From Kribbella capetownensis (GTDB lineage: Bacteria; Actinomycetota; Actinomycetes; Propionibacteriales; Kribbellaceae), in NCBI RefSeq assembly GCF_004331485.1, contig NZ_SJKD01000003.1, positions 558,001 to 622,000 of the forward strand: a stretch of 64,000 nucleotides of DNA, in the 5' to 3' direction. The position numbers were made by a program, and so were the translations under genes. Under the pieces are notes generated by a model, which searched no databases, had not been told where the DNA came from, and worked only from the letters and a program-made list of their open reading frames with translations. Of this stretch, positions 47,639 to 55,102 are shown piece after piece. Position 1 is the stretch's first letter; the number at the start of each line of letters is the position of its first letter.

Positions 47639-49855
47639 TCACCAGGTGGTGGGAACGTCGGGCTGCTTCGCCCCCGTCGGCGGGACGACGTACTTCTGCA
47701 GCGCGTAGCTCATCACGTCTCGGAACACCGGTCCTCCTTGGAAGCCACCACCCCGCGCACCCCGCGGGTCGTGCAGTACGACGTACGTCACGAACCGTGG
47801 GTTGTCGGCTGGGGCAAATCCCGCAAAAGAAGTCGCCCACTTGCGGTAGCAGCCGCAGGCCGAGTCGACTTCCTGGGCGGTTCCGGTCTTGCCGGCCACC
47901 AGGTAGCCGTCGATTGCCGCCTGTGGTGCGGTGCCCTTCTTCGCGGTCACCGCCTCCATCATCGTGGCGACCTCCTTGGCGGCCTTCTCGCTCACCACCC
48001 GGCGCGGCGGCGCGGTCTGGTTCGGGGTCGTGGTGCCGTTCGCGTCGACGTAGTTGCGGACCAGCTTCGGCGGCACGTACACACCGCCGTTGGCGACCGC
48101 GTTCACCGCGGCGGCCATCTGCACCGCGTTCGCCGACAGGCCCTGACCGAACGCGACGTTCGACCGGGTCAGCTCGGTCCACTCGTCCCCCGGCGGCATC
48201 AGGCCCTTGCTCTCGCCCGGGTAGTTCAGCCCGGTCGGCGCGCCGAAGCCGAAGTCGTGCAGATACTTCACGAACTGCGGGATCCGCATCTGCTGCGCGG
48301 CCATGATCGTGCCGACGTTCGACGACTTCGCGACCACCCCGGCGATGGTGAGGTTCAGCGAACCGTGGTCCCAGTGGTCCTTGATCGTGCGCCGCTGCAC
48401 CTCGATGCTGCCCGGCACCCGGAGCTTGGTGTTCAGGTCGATCAGGCCGGCGTCGGCGAGAGCGGCCATCGTGACAACCTTCTGCACACTGCCCGGCTCG
48501 TAGGTCCGCTCCAGCGCGGGGTTCTTCAACTGGCTCGGCGAGGTGACCTTCTTGTTCGGGTCGAAGCTCGGGTAGTTCGCCATCGCCAGGATCTCGCCGG
48601 AGGGCACGTCCAGCGTGACGACCGTGCCGGAGCTGGCGTGGTACTGCTCTACCGCCTGCTGGATCCGCTTCTCCGCGAACCACTGCAGGTCGGCGTCCAG
48701 GGTGAGCTGCACGCCGACGCCGGGCTTCGGCTCCTCGACCGTGTGGTTCGCGTTCGGGATCTTGTTGCCCTTGGTGTCGACCTCGTACATCGCCTTGCCG
48801 TCCTGACCGGACAGCTTGTCGTTCAGCCCGTACTCGAGCCCGGACAGGCCCTTGCCGTCGCCGCCGACTACACCGACCACGTTCGCGGCGATGGTGCCGT
48901 TCGGGTGACTGCGGACCGGGTCGTCCTCGGTGTAGAGACCGGCCAGCAGCGGGGCCTTCTGGTCCTGCGGCTTGGCCTTGTTCTGCTCGTTGATGTCGGC
49001 GTTGCGCTGCTTCATCGCGGCCTGGATCTCGTTCCAGGTCTGCGGGGCGACCTGACGGGCCAGACGGACGTACCGGCCCTTCCCGGTCATCGCGGTGACG
49101 AGCTTGTCGTACGTCGTACCGGAGACCTTGGGAGCCAGGATCCCGGCGAGCTGCGTCGCGACCGGGCCGGTCTGGGTCGGGTCGGCGGTGATCGCGACCG
49201 CGTCCTCGGAGACCGAGAACGGGACGCCGTTGCGGTCGACGATCGCGCCGCGGGAGGCGTACAGGGGGAACGGCTTGGTGTTCTCCCGGCTGGCCGCCTG
49301 GGCGTAGCTGTCCGGGTCGACGCCCTGCAGCAGCACCAGCCGCCCGGCGAACAGCGACAGTACGAACGCCATCACCCCGAACGTCACCCGCAGCCGCAAG
49401 GTCGGCCGTCCCAACTTCAAAGTCCGAGGCGCCCGCTTCACCTTCCGCTTCTTGGGCCGAGGAGCCGGCCGGTTCTGCGGAGGCCTCTTCTTCGCCGGAC
49501 TCTTCTTCGCGGCAGGGCCCTTCCGGGCCGCCGTCTTCTTGACCGGCCTCTTCCTCGGGTCGGTCTCACCCGTCGTACGGCGGGTTGCCGGGCGGGCGCC
49601 GTTCGAGCTCACGCGCTTCTTCGGTTCCGCCTTCTTCACCGGACGGCGCGGAGCGGGACTCGGCTGAGCGGCGCGCTCCTGCTCTTCGCGGGCTTGGCGG
49701 AGGAGACGGTCCCGGGTGGATTCCGGACGCTGGGGGGTGGAGCGATTGCTGTCGGTGACGGACGGACGGCGAGGCTGAGCCTTGCGGGGCGTGCCGCCCC
49801 GGCCCGGCTCGGTGCCACGCCTGCGTGGCGGCTCGCTGCCCCGTCGGTCCGTCAT
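47639..49855 (-). CDS. ftsI: Penicillin-binding protein 3 / FtsI with basic N-terminal extension
   Basis: Septal class B transpeptidase, partner of FtsW. 738 aa. Transpeptidase motifs in order: SxxK as SVQK in YEPGSVQKVV, SxN as SSN in AKSSNVGT, and KTGT in VAGKTGTAQ. A single transmembrane helix (about 155-175) precedes the PBP dimerisation domain. The cytoplasmic N-terminus is about 150 residues, very basic and Pro-rich with KKSPAKK-like repeats, much longer than in E. coli. Stop is five bases before the ftsL-like gene's region boundary; same strand throughout. Confidence 0.96.
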   Translation of the reverse strand: MTDRRGSEPPRRRGTEPGRGGTPRKAQPRRPSVTDSNRSTPQRPESTRDRLLRQAREEQERAAQPSPAPRRPVKKAEPKKRVSSNGARPATRRTTGETDPRKRPVKKTAARKGPAAKKSPAKKRPPQNRPAPRPKKRKVKRAPRTLKLGRPTLRLRVTFGVMAFVLSLFAGRLVLLQGVDPDSYAQAASRENTKPFPLYASRGAIVDRNGVPFSVSEDAVAITADPTQTGPVATQLAGILAPKVSGTTYDKLVTAMTGKGRYVRLARQVAPQTWNEIQAAMKQRNADINEQNKAKPQDQKAPLLAGLYTEDDPVRSHPNGTIAANVVGVVGGDGKGLSGLEYGLNDKLSGQDGKAMYEVDTKGNKIPNANHTVEEPKPGVGVQLTLDADLQWFAEKRIQQAVEQYHASSGTVVTLDVPSGEILAMANYPSFDPNKKVTSPSQLKNPALERTYEPGSVQKVVTMAALADAGLIDLNTKLRVPGSIEVQRRTIKDHWDHGSLNLTIAGVVAKSSNVGTIMAAQQMRIPQFVKYLHDFGFGAPTGLNYPGESKGLMPPGDEWTELTRSNVAFGQGLSANAVQMAAAVNAVANGGVYVPPKLVRNYVDANGTTTPNQTAPPRRVVSEKAAKEVATMMEAVTAKKGTAPQAAIDGYLVAGKTGTAQEVDSACGCYRKWATSFAGFAPADNPRFVTYVVLHDPRGARGGGFQGGPVFRDVMSYALQKYVVPPTGAKQPDVPTTW

Positions 49856-49859
49856 CCGA

Positions 49860-50537
49860 TCATCCCCCGGTGGTCGTGGTGCCCTGCGCCCCTGTCGTCG
49901 TACCGGTGCGCGGGGAGTTCGTGGTGGTGGCGGGCGGCTTGTTACCCGTCGCCGTTCCTGTCCGTGCGGTCGCCGTACCCGGCTTCACCGTCCCCGGCTT
50001 GACCGTCCCGGCCGGAGGCTTCACCGTGCCGGCCGGCGGCTTGGCCGTGACGAGCGGAGGTTGAGGCGTGACGACCGGAGGCGTCGGCGTGACGGCCGGC
50101 TTCGGTGCCGCGCTGGGACCGAACATCGCCGCGCCGGTCCCGGCCTTGCCTTCCTGCGGCACACCGAGCACCCGCCCGTCGGACAGTCGCAGGAAGACCG
50201 GGTTGGGGTTCGGCACCATGCCCATCTTCAGCGCCCGGTCAGCCAGGTTCTGCGGCGACTCCAGCGTGCGGACCTGCTTCTCCAACTGCTCCTGCTGGTC
50301 CCGCAGCTGATCGGCCTGCTTGTTCAGCTCGGTGACGTGGAAGGTCCCGCTCTGCAGCTCGGTGTTGAGCAGCAGCAGACCGACCAGGCCGGCCGCCAGC
50401 AGCGACACCACGAAGATGACGAACGGCATCCGCGGCGGCCGGAACGGCGCGCCGTAGACGACCCGCAGCTTCGGCTCCGACCGCTTGGCCGGCGCCGGCG
50501 TGACCCGTGCCTTGGACGGACTGAAGACAGTACTCAT
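49860..50537 (-). CDS. FtsL-like septum protein with Pro/Thr-rich tail
   Basis: Bitopic divisome protein in the position of ftsL, between rsmH and ftsI. 225 aa: short basic cytoplasmic tail, one transmembrane helix (about 38-58), a coiled coil (ELNKQADQLRDQQEQLEKQVRTLESPQNLADRA, about 69-101), the motif ALKMGMVPNPNPVFLRL typical of FtsL, and then a long extracellular low-complexity tail of Pro, Thr, Gly and Lys (about 140-225). The tail is unusual in length. Overlaps the rsmH stop by one base. Confidence 0.87.
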   Translation of the reverse strand: MSTVFSPSKARVTPAPAKRSEPKLRVVYGAPFRPPRMPFVIFVVSLLAAGLVGLLLLNTELQSGTFHVTELNKQADQLRDQQEQLEKQVRTLESPQNLADRALKMGMVPNPNPVFLRLSDGRVLGVPQEGKAGTGAAMFGPSAAPKPAVTPTPPVVTPQPPLVTAKPPAGTVKPPAGTVKPGTVKPGTATARTGTATGNKPPATTTNSPRTGTTTGAQGTTTTGG

Positions 50538-51502
50538 CAGGCCACCAGCCCTTTCTCCCGGATTCGTTCGGCGGCTCGCACGCGAGCGGAGGCGGCCCGC
50601 GGGTTCGCCGCGACCTCTTCCTCGGTCGGCCGCTCGGCACCGCGGGTCAGCAACTTCAGGTACGGCTCGTGCCCGGCCGGAATGACCGGCAGGTCGTCAG
50701 GTACGTCGGACTTCGTGGCAGCCGCGAACGTCTGCTTGGTGATCCGGTCCTCCAGGGACTGGTAGCTCATCACCACGATCCGCCCGTGCAGCGCCAGTGC
50801 CGCGAGCGCGGCCGGCAGCGCGCGCCGGAGCACCTCGAGCTCGCCGTTCACCTCGATCCGCAGCGCCTGGAACGTCCGCTTCGCCGGATGTCCGCCAGTA
50901 CGACGGGCAGCCTGCGGGATCGCGTTCCGGACCAGCTCGGACAGTCGCGCGCTGGTGGTGAACGGCTCGGTCTCGCGCTCCCGCACGATCCGGTCCGCGA
51001 TCCGCCGGGCGAACTTCTCCTCGCCGTACTGGAACAGGATCCGGGCCAGGTCCGCCGCGCTGTAGGTGTTCACGATGTCGGCCGCGGTGGTCGGACCGGT
51101 GCTGTCCATCCGCATGTCCAGCGGCGCGTCCTGCGCGTAGGCGAATCCACGGTCGGCCTCGTCCAACTGCATCGACGAGACGCCCAGGTCGAACAGGATC
51201 CCGTCGATCGCCGGTACGCCGAGGTCCGCGAGCGCCCGCGGGAGTTGGTCGTACACCGCGTGCACGAGGGTGATCCGCTCCTCGTACGGCGCCAACCGGT
51301 CACCGGCGAGGCGCAGCGCCTCGGGGTCGCGGTCGAAGCCGATCAGCCGGGCGTCGGGAAAGCTGCGCAGGAACGCCTCGGAGTGACCACCGAGGCCGAG
51401 GGTCGCGTCGACGAGGACCGCGCCGGGATGCGCGAGCGCCGGCGCCAGCAGCGCGACCACGCGCTCCAGCATCACCGGCACATGCCGCTCCGCAGCGTTC
51501 AT
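50537..51502 (-). CDS. rsmH: 16S rRNA (cytosine-1402-N4)-methyltransferase RsmH
   Basis: SAM-dependent enzyme that methylates C1402 in the 16S decoding centre. 321 aa: [13 protein letters not shown] at the start, SAM site [14 protein letters not shown], and [19 protein letters not shown], with the [20 protein letters not shown] block near the C-terminal half. Formerly mraW. Second gene of the dcw cluster, but an unusually long 397-base gap separates it from mraZ. Confidence 0.96.
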   Translation of the reverse strand: MNAAERHVPVMLERVVALLAPALAHPGAVLVDATLGLGGHSEAFLRSFPDARLIGFDRDPEALRLAGDRLAPYEERITLVHAVYDQLPRALADLGVPAIDGILFDLGVSSMQLDEADRGFAYAQDAPLDMRMDSTGPTTAADIVNTYSAADLARILFQYGEEKFARRIADRIVRERETEPFTTSARLSELVRNAIPQAARRTGGHPAKRTFQALRIEVNGELEVLRRALPAALAALALHGRIVVMSYQSLEDRITKQTFAAATKSDVPDDLPVIPAGHEPYLKLLTRGAERPTEEEVAANPRAASARVRAAERIREKGLVA

Positions 51503-51690
51503 CCTCGACCCTTCCCGTCGCCGCGGGAGCGACCCTGCCCCCGCAGGTTCTGTACTGCTGTGCTGCCCGTCGGGCCTGCCGGCCTTCCGGTTGGTCGCCG
51601 CTCCGGATGTCGCGGATCCGGGTCGCCGTCGTACGTGGTACCTGTCCTGCGGTGGGGCGGGGTGGAGGGAGTCGCTGTGGTGCGGGTGTT

Positions 51691-51730
51691 TCGAGTGATC
51701 CTGAGTGATCCTGAGTGACCCTGAGTGACA
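51691..51730. repeat. 10-bp tandem repeat, four units
   Basis: Four consecutive decamers (TCGAGTGATC, CTGAGTGATC, CTGAGTGACC, CTGAGTGACA) share the core GAGTGA at exact 10-bp spacing, one per helical turn. It lies 189-228 bases upstream of rsmH. Could be protein-binding sites or a small unstable repeat. Confidence 0.7.
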
Positions 51731-51779
51731 CCGTCCGGTCAGATCGCGGGTACGCCTTCCGGGGAAGTACCTCGTCGGT

Positions 51780-51805
51780 CTTGGCGCCGGGGAAGTGGCG
51801 CCAAG
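51780..51805. terminator. Hairpin downstream of mraZ
   Basis: CTTGGCGCC and GGCGCCAAG form a perfect 9-bp stem with an 8-base loop, about 95 bases after the mraZ stop. There is no T-tract. It may be an attenuator or weak terminator that separates mraZ from the rest of the cluster. Confidence 0.4.
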
Positions 51806-51899
51806 GGCTTGAGGTCGGAAGTCGGACCCGTGATCTCACCGGACGGTCGGTGTGTTCTCGGTCCTGCTCGCCCACTGTTCAGCTGGAAACGCTTTGCCT

Positions 51900-52331
51900 T
51901 CAGAAGATGCCTGGCAATACCTCTTCGGACAGGTCCGCGAAGGCCTGCTCCTGCTCTTGCGAGTACCTGTTCCAGTTCTCGGTGTTCCAGATCTCCACCC
52001 TGTTCATCGCCCCGATGACGACGCAGTCGCGATCCAGTCCGGCGTAATCGCGCAGCATCGGCGGGATGGTGACCCGGCCCTGCTTGTCCGGCACCTCGTT
52101 CGAGGCTCCGGCAAACAGCATCCGCAGATAGTCCCGCGCACCCTTGTTGGTGATCGGCGCCTGCTTCAGCTGCTCTGTCAGTTGGATGAACTCGCGCTCG
52201 GGCCACACGGACAGCGACCGCTCCTGTCCACGCGTGATCACCAGGCCGTCGGCCAGTTCGTCGCGGAACTTCGCCGGCAGGAACAACCGGCCTTTGTCGT
52301 CGAGCTTGGGGAAGTGAGTTCCGAGGAACAC
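51900..52331 (-). CDS. mraZ: Transcriptional regulator MraZ
   Basis: AbrB-fold, ring-forming DNA-binding protein that controls the dcw cluster and binds repeats before its own gene. 143 aa with the two tandem SpoVT/AbrB-like halves: [20 protein letters not shown] and [24 protein letters not shown] start after GGGGAGG. The upstream gap contains many GTGGA boxes on the mraZ coding strand, consistent with autoregulation. Confidence 0.96.
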   Translation of the reverse strand: MFLGTHFPKLDDKGRLFLPAKFRDELADGLVITRGQERSLSVWPEREFIQLTEQLKQAPITNKGARDYLRMLFAGASNEVPDKQGRVTIPPMLRDYAGLDRDCVVIGAMNRVEIWNTENWNRYSQEQEQAFADLSEEVLPGIF

Positions 52332-52333
52332 GC

Positions 52334-52604
52334 TCCACCTCCCCGTTGCGGACTCTCCGTCTCAGGCGAGCTGTTTCCACCACTTCGGTTCCACTGCGCT
52401 CCACCTTACTCCACTTTCCACCACCGTCAACCAACTTCCGCCCGTTTCCCCCACCCGCGCCGCGAATCCCACCCGGCGTTCCCGCGTGTCGCTGCCTGGT
52501 CAGGCGCCTGGCCTTCCTCCACTTCGCTCCACCGGCGTTCTCCACTCCGCTCCACCGGACATCTCCACTTCGCTCCACTCGGTGCTGTTTCCACTCCGCT
52601 CCGC
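52334..52604 (-). promoter_or_regulatory. Expanded array of MraZ-like boxes upstream of mraZ
   Basis: The box GTGGA (TCCAC on the plus strand) starts at 52334, 52376, 52390, 52400, 52410 and 52417, and again at 52518, 52528, 52541, 52551, 52564, 52574 and 52590 (with a degenerate partner at 52600). Boxes at 52390/52400/52410 are exactly 10 bp apart; in the outer cluster they come in 10-bp pairs, with successive pairs 23, 23 and 26 bp apart. A 5-base motif every 10 bp is how MraZ rings are known to bind in E. coli (there TGGGN). The outer cluster lies closer to the divergent moxR gene and may also control it. Confidence 0.7.
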
Positions 52605-52717
52605 ATCGGGATGAACCATTCGGCGCCCAGAGCCGTCGTAACCCCCGGCAGTTTGTTTTCGCCGCCCGTACGCTTGGAGGGACGACTTTCCGACCCAGCC
52701 GGTGAGGGCCTGTGCCG

Positions 52718-53812
52718 ATGAACACCGAAACGCCAGGTAACGAAACTTCCGATGCTCTAGGCCCGGCCCCTACAGCGGGTGAGAATGTGTCGGCCGTCAA
52801 CGAATGGGGAGGACTCAGGGTGAGCAGTACCGCGACCAGCTCGGCGCTGGCAGGAGCCGGGGACTTCGACGAACTGGCCGAGGTGGCGGGACGAGTCCGC
52901 CGGGCCATCGAGCAGGTGATCGAGGGCAAACCCGACGTGGTCGAGGTCGCCGTCACGGTCCTGCTGGCCGAAGGCCACCTTCTGATCGAGGACGTACCGG
53001 GCGTCGGCAAGACGATGCTGGCCAAGGCGCTGGCCCGGTCGATCGACTGCACCGTGCGCCGGATCCAGTTCACCCCGGACCTGCTGCCGTCGGACATCAC
53101 CGGCGTCTCGGTCTTCAACCAGGAGATCCGCGACTTCGAGTTCAAGCCCGGCGCGGTGTTCGCGAACATCGTGGTCGGCGACGAGATCAACCGTGCGTCG
53201 CCGAAGACCCAGGCCGCGCTGCTGGAGTCGATGGAAGAGCGCCAGGTCACCGTCGACACCACGACGTACCAGCTCGAGGCGCCGTTCATGGTCATCGCGA
53301 CCCAGAACCCGATCGAGATGGAAGGCACCTACCCGCTCCCCGAGGCGCAGCGCGACCGCTTCATGGCCCGCGTCTCGATGGGCTACCCGGAGCCGGCCGC
53401 CGAGCTGCGGATGCTCGACGGTCACGCCGCCGACGATCCGCTGAAGAGCCTGCAACCGGTCACTGACGGCCAGCAGATCCTGCGACTGGTGAAGACGGTG
53501 CAGTCGGTGCACGTGTCCGAGGGCGTCAAGGAGTACGCCGTCGCCCTGGTCGGCGCGACCCGTCGATCGCAGGAGCTCCGGCTGGGTGCGAGCCCGCGGT
53601 CCACCCTGCATCTGATCCGGGCGGCCCGCGCGGCGGCGGCACTCGACTCCCGGGAGTTCGTGCTCCCGGACGATGTTCAAGAGCTCGCGGTGCCCGTGCT
53701 GGCGCACCGTGTTCTTCCTGCGGCTGAGGCGCATCTCGGTGGGCGCGGTGCAGCCGACATCATCTCCGGGCTGGTGTCCACAGTGGCACTCCCCCGCACT
53801 CGTCGGGACTGA
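52718..53812 (+). CDS. MoxR-family AAA+ ATPase
   Basis: Chaperone-like ATPase, 364 aa, of the MoxR/RavA group. Walker A is in EDVPGVGKTMLAKALA, Walker B in GDEINRASPKTQAALLESMEE, sensor 1 in IATQNPIE, and the C-terminal lid holds LGASPRSTLHLIRAARA. First gene of an operon with a DUF58 protein and a transglutaminase-like membrane protein, the common MoxR-DUF58-TgpA set that is thought to mature or check cell-envelope proteins. ATG 52718 follows GTGAGGG; GTG 52712 is an alternative. Divergent from mraZ. Confidence 0.92.
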   Translation: MNTETPGNETSDALGPAPTAGENVSAVNEWGGLRVSSTATSSALAGAGDFDELAEVAGRVRRAIEQVIEGKPDVVEVAVTVLLAEGHLLIEDVPGVGKTMLAKALARSIDCTVRRIQFTPDLLPSDITGVSVFNQEIRDFEFKPGAVFANIVVGDEINRASPKTQAALLESMEERQVTVDTTTYQLEAPFMVIATQNPIEMEGTYPLPEAQRDRFMARVSMGYPEPAAELRMLDGHAADDPLKSLQPVTDGQQILRLVKTVQSVHVSEGVKEYAVALVGATRRSQELRLGASPRSTLHLIRAARAAAALDSREFVLPDDVQELAVPVLAHRVLPAAEAHLGGRGAADIISGLVSTVALPRTRRD

Positions 53813-53815
53813 GAC

Positions 53816-55102
53816 ATGCGGCAGGCACTGCGCGGGCTGACCACCAGAGGGCGGGCGTTCGTCGCGGCCGGCATCACCGCGTCGCTGTGTGCACTCCTGC
53901 TCGGGCAGAAGGACTTGCTGCGCGTCGGCATCCTGCTGGTCGCGCTGCCGGTGGTCGCGGCGCTCGTGGTCGGACGGACCAGGCTGCGGTTGCAGGTACG
54001 ACGCAGCCTCGCGCCGGACCAGGTGCCGGTGGGGACGCAGGCGACGGTGGAGCTTGCCTTGAGCAACCAAGGCCGGATGCCGGCTGGTCTGCTCCTGCTC
54101 GAGGACCGGATCCCCTACGTGCTGGGTCACCGGCCGCGCTTCGTGGTCGACCGGGTCAGCCCGAACTGGCGTCGTACCGTCACCTACTCGGTCAAGTCCG
54201 ATGTCCGTGGGCTGTTCCAGGTCGGGCCGTTGATGCTGACCGTGGCCGACCCGTTCGGACTGGTCGAGACGAGCCGTACGTTCACCCGCAGCCAGCATCT
54301 GCTGGTGACGCCGCGGGTCTACCGGCTGCCGGAGATCCGGCTGGGTGCGGACCGCGCCGGCTCTGGTGAGAATCGGCCGCGGGCGATCGCATCGGCCGGC
54401 GAGGAGGACGCGACGGTTCGCGAGTACCGCGACGGTGACGACCTCCGCCGGGTGCACTGGCGGTCGACCGCCCGCCGCGGTGAGCTGATGGTGCGGCGGG
54501 AGGAGCAGCCCTGGCAGAGCCGGTGCGCGATGTTCCTGGACGCACGGACCATCTCCCACCACGGCCACGGCCCGTCGTCGAGCCTCGAGTGGGCCGTCAG
54601 CGCGGCCGCCTCGGTCGGCATCGACCGGATCCGCCGCGGCTACGCGACCACGATGCTCGGTGGCACGACCACGCTGTCGGCGATCACCCACCGCACCTCG
54701 GCCTCCGTCCACCAGCCGCTCACCACACAGCAGTTGCTGACCGAGTGCGCGACCGTCGAGGAACACAAGTACGCCGAGATCGGTCCGCTGCTGACCGTCG
54801 ACCGGCATACCCATGATCCGAGCCTGGTGATCGCGATCCTCGGCGCGTGCAGCTCCGAGGACGTCACCTCGCTGAACCGCTGGCGGACCAGCCAGGCCAT
54901 CGGCGTCGCGCTGCTGCTCGACGCGGCCAGCTGGGCGGTCGGCGCCGAGGCGACCGAGAAGGCGGCCCGCCTGACCGCCGCCGCGGACGCCACCGAGAAC
55001 GAGCTGCGCCGGAGCGGCTGGCGAGTCGCCAGGGTCCGGCGCGGCGACCACCTACCCACCGTGTGGTCCGGCCTCGGACTGCGGAGCGGAAGGATCGCAT
55101 GA
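53816..55102 (+). CDS. DUF58 domain protein
   Basis: 428-aa membrane-anchored protein: two close transmembrane segments near the N-terminus (about 14-32 and 36-53), an Ig-like/beta-rich region, then the DUF58 signature REYRDGDDLRRVHWRSTARRGELMVRREE at about 201-229 and a von Willebrand A-like end. Always found with MoxR and transglutaminase genes in this type of operon. Starts three bases after moxR; its stop overlaps the next ATG by four bases. Confidence 0.9.
   Translation: MRQALRGLTTRGRAFVAAGITASLCALLLGQKDLLRVGILLVALPVVAALVVGRTRLRLQVRRSLAPDQVPVGTQATVELALSNQGRMPAGLLLLEDRIPYVLGHRPRFVVDRVSPNWRRTVTYSVKSDVRGLFQVGPLMLTVADPFGLVETSRTFTRSQHLLVTPRVYRLPEIRLGADRAGSGENRPRAIASAGEEDATVREYRDGDDLRRVHWRSTARRGELMVRREEQPWQSRCAMFLDARTISHHGHGPSSSLEWAVSAAASVGIDRIRRGYATTMLGGTTTLSAITHRTSASVHQPLTTQQLLTECATVEEHKYAEIGPLLTVDRHTHDPSLVIAILGACSSEDVTSLNRWRTSQAIGVALLLDAASWAVGAEATEKAARLTAAADATENELRRSGWRVARVRRGDHLPTVWSGLGLRSGRIA

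Larger units (their letters stand above)
51503..51899. other. Gap between mraZ and rsmH
   Basis: No gene is supported. It contains a four-unit 10-bp tandem repeat (51691-51730) and a 9-bp hairpin (51780-51805), both listed separately. It probably holds a second promoter for rsmH and the genes behind it, since mraZ alone may be terminated at the hairpin. Confidence 0.4.

Noticed and set aside
54847..55098. Longer N-terminus for the transglutaminase-like protein
   Set aside because: The frame stays open upstream but overlaps the DUF58 coding region; the ATGA overlap at 55099 gives a hydrophobic N-terminus typical of the family.
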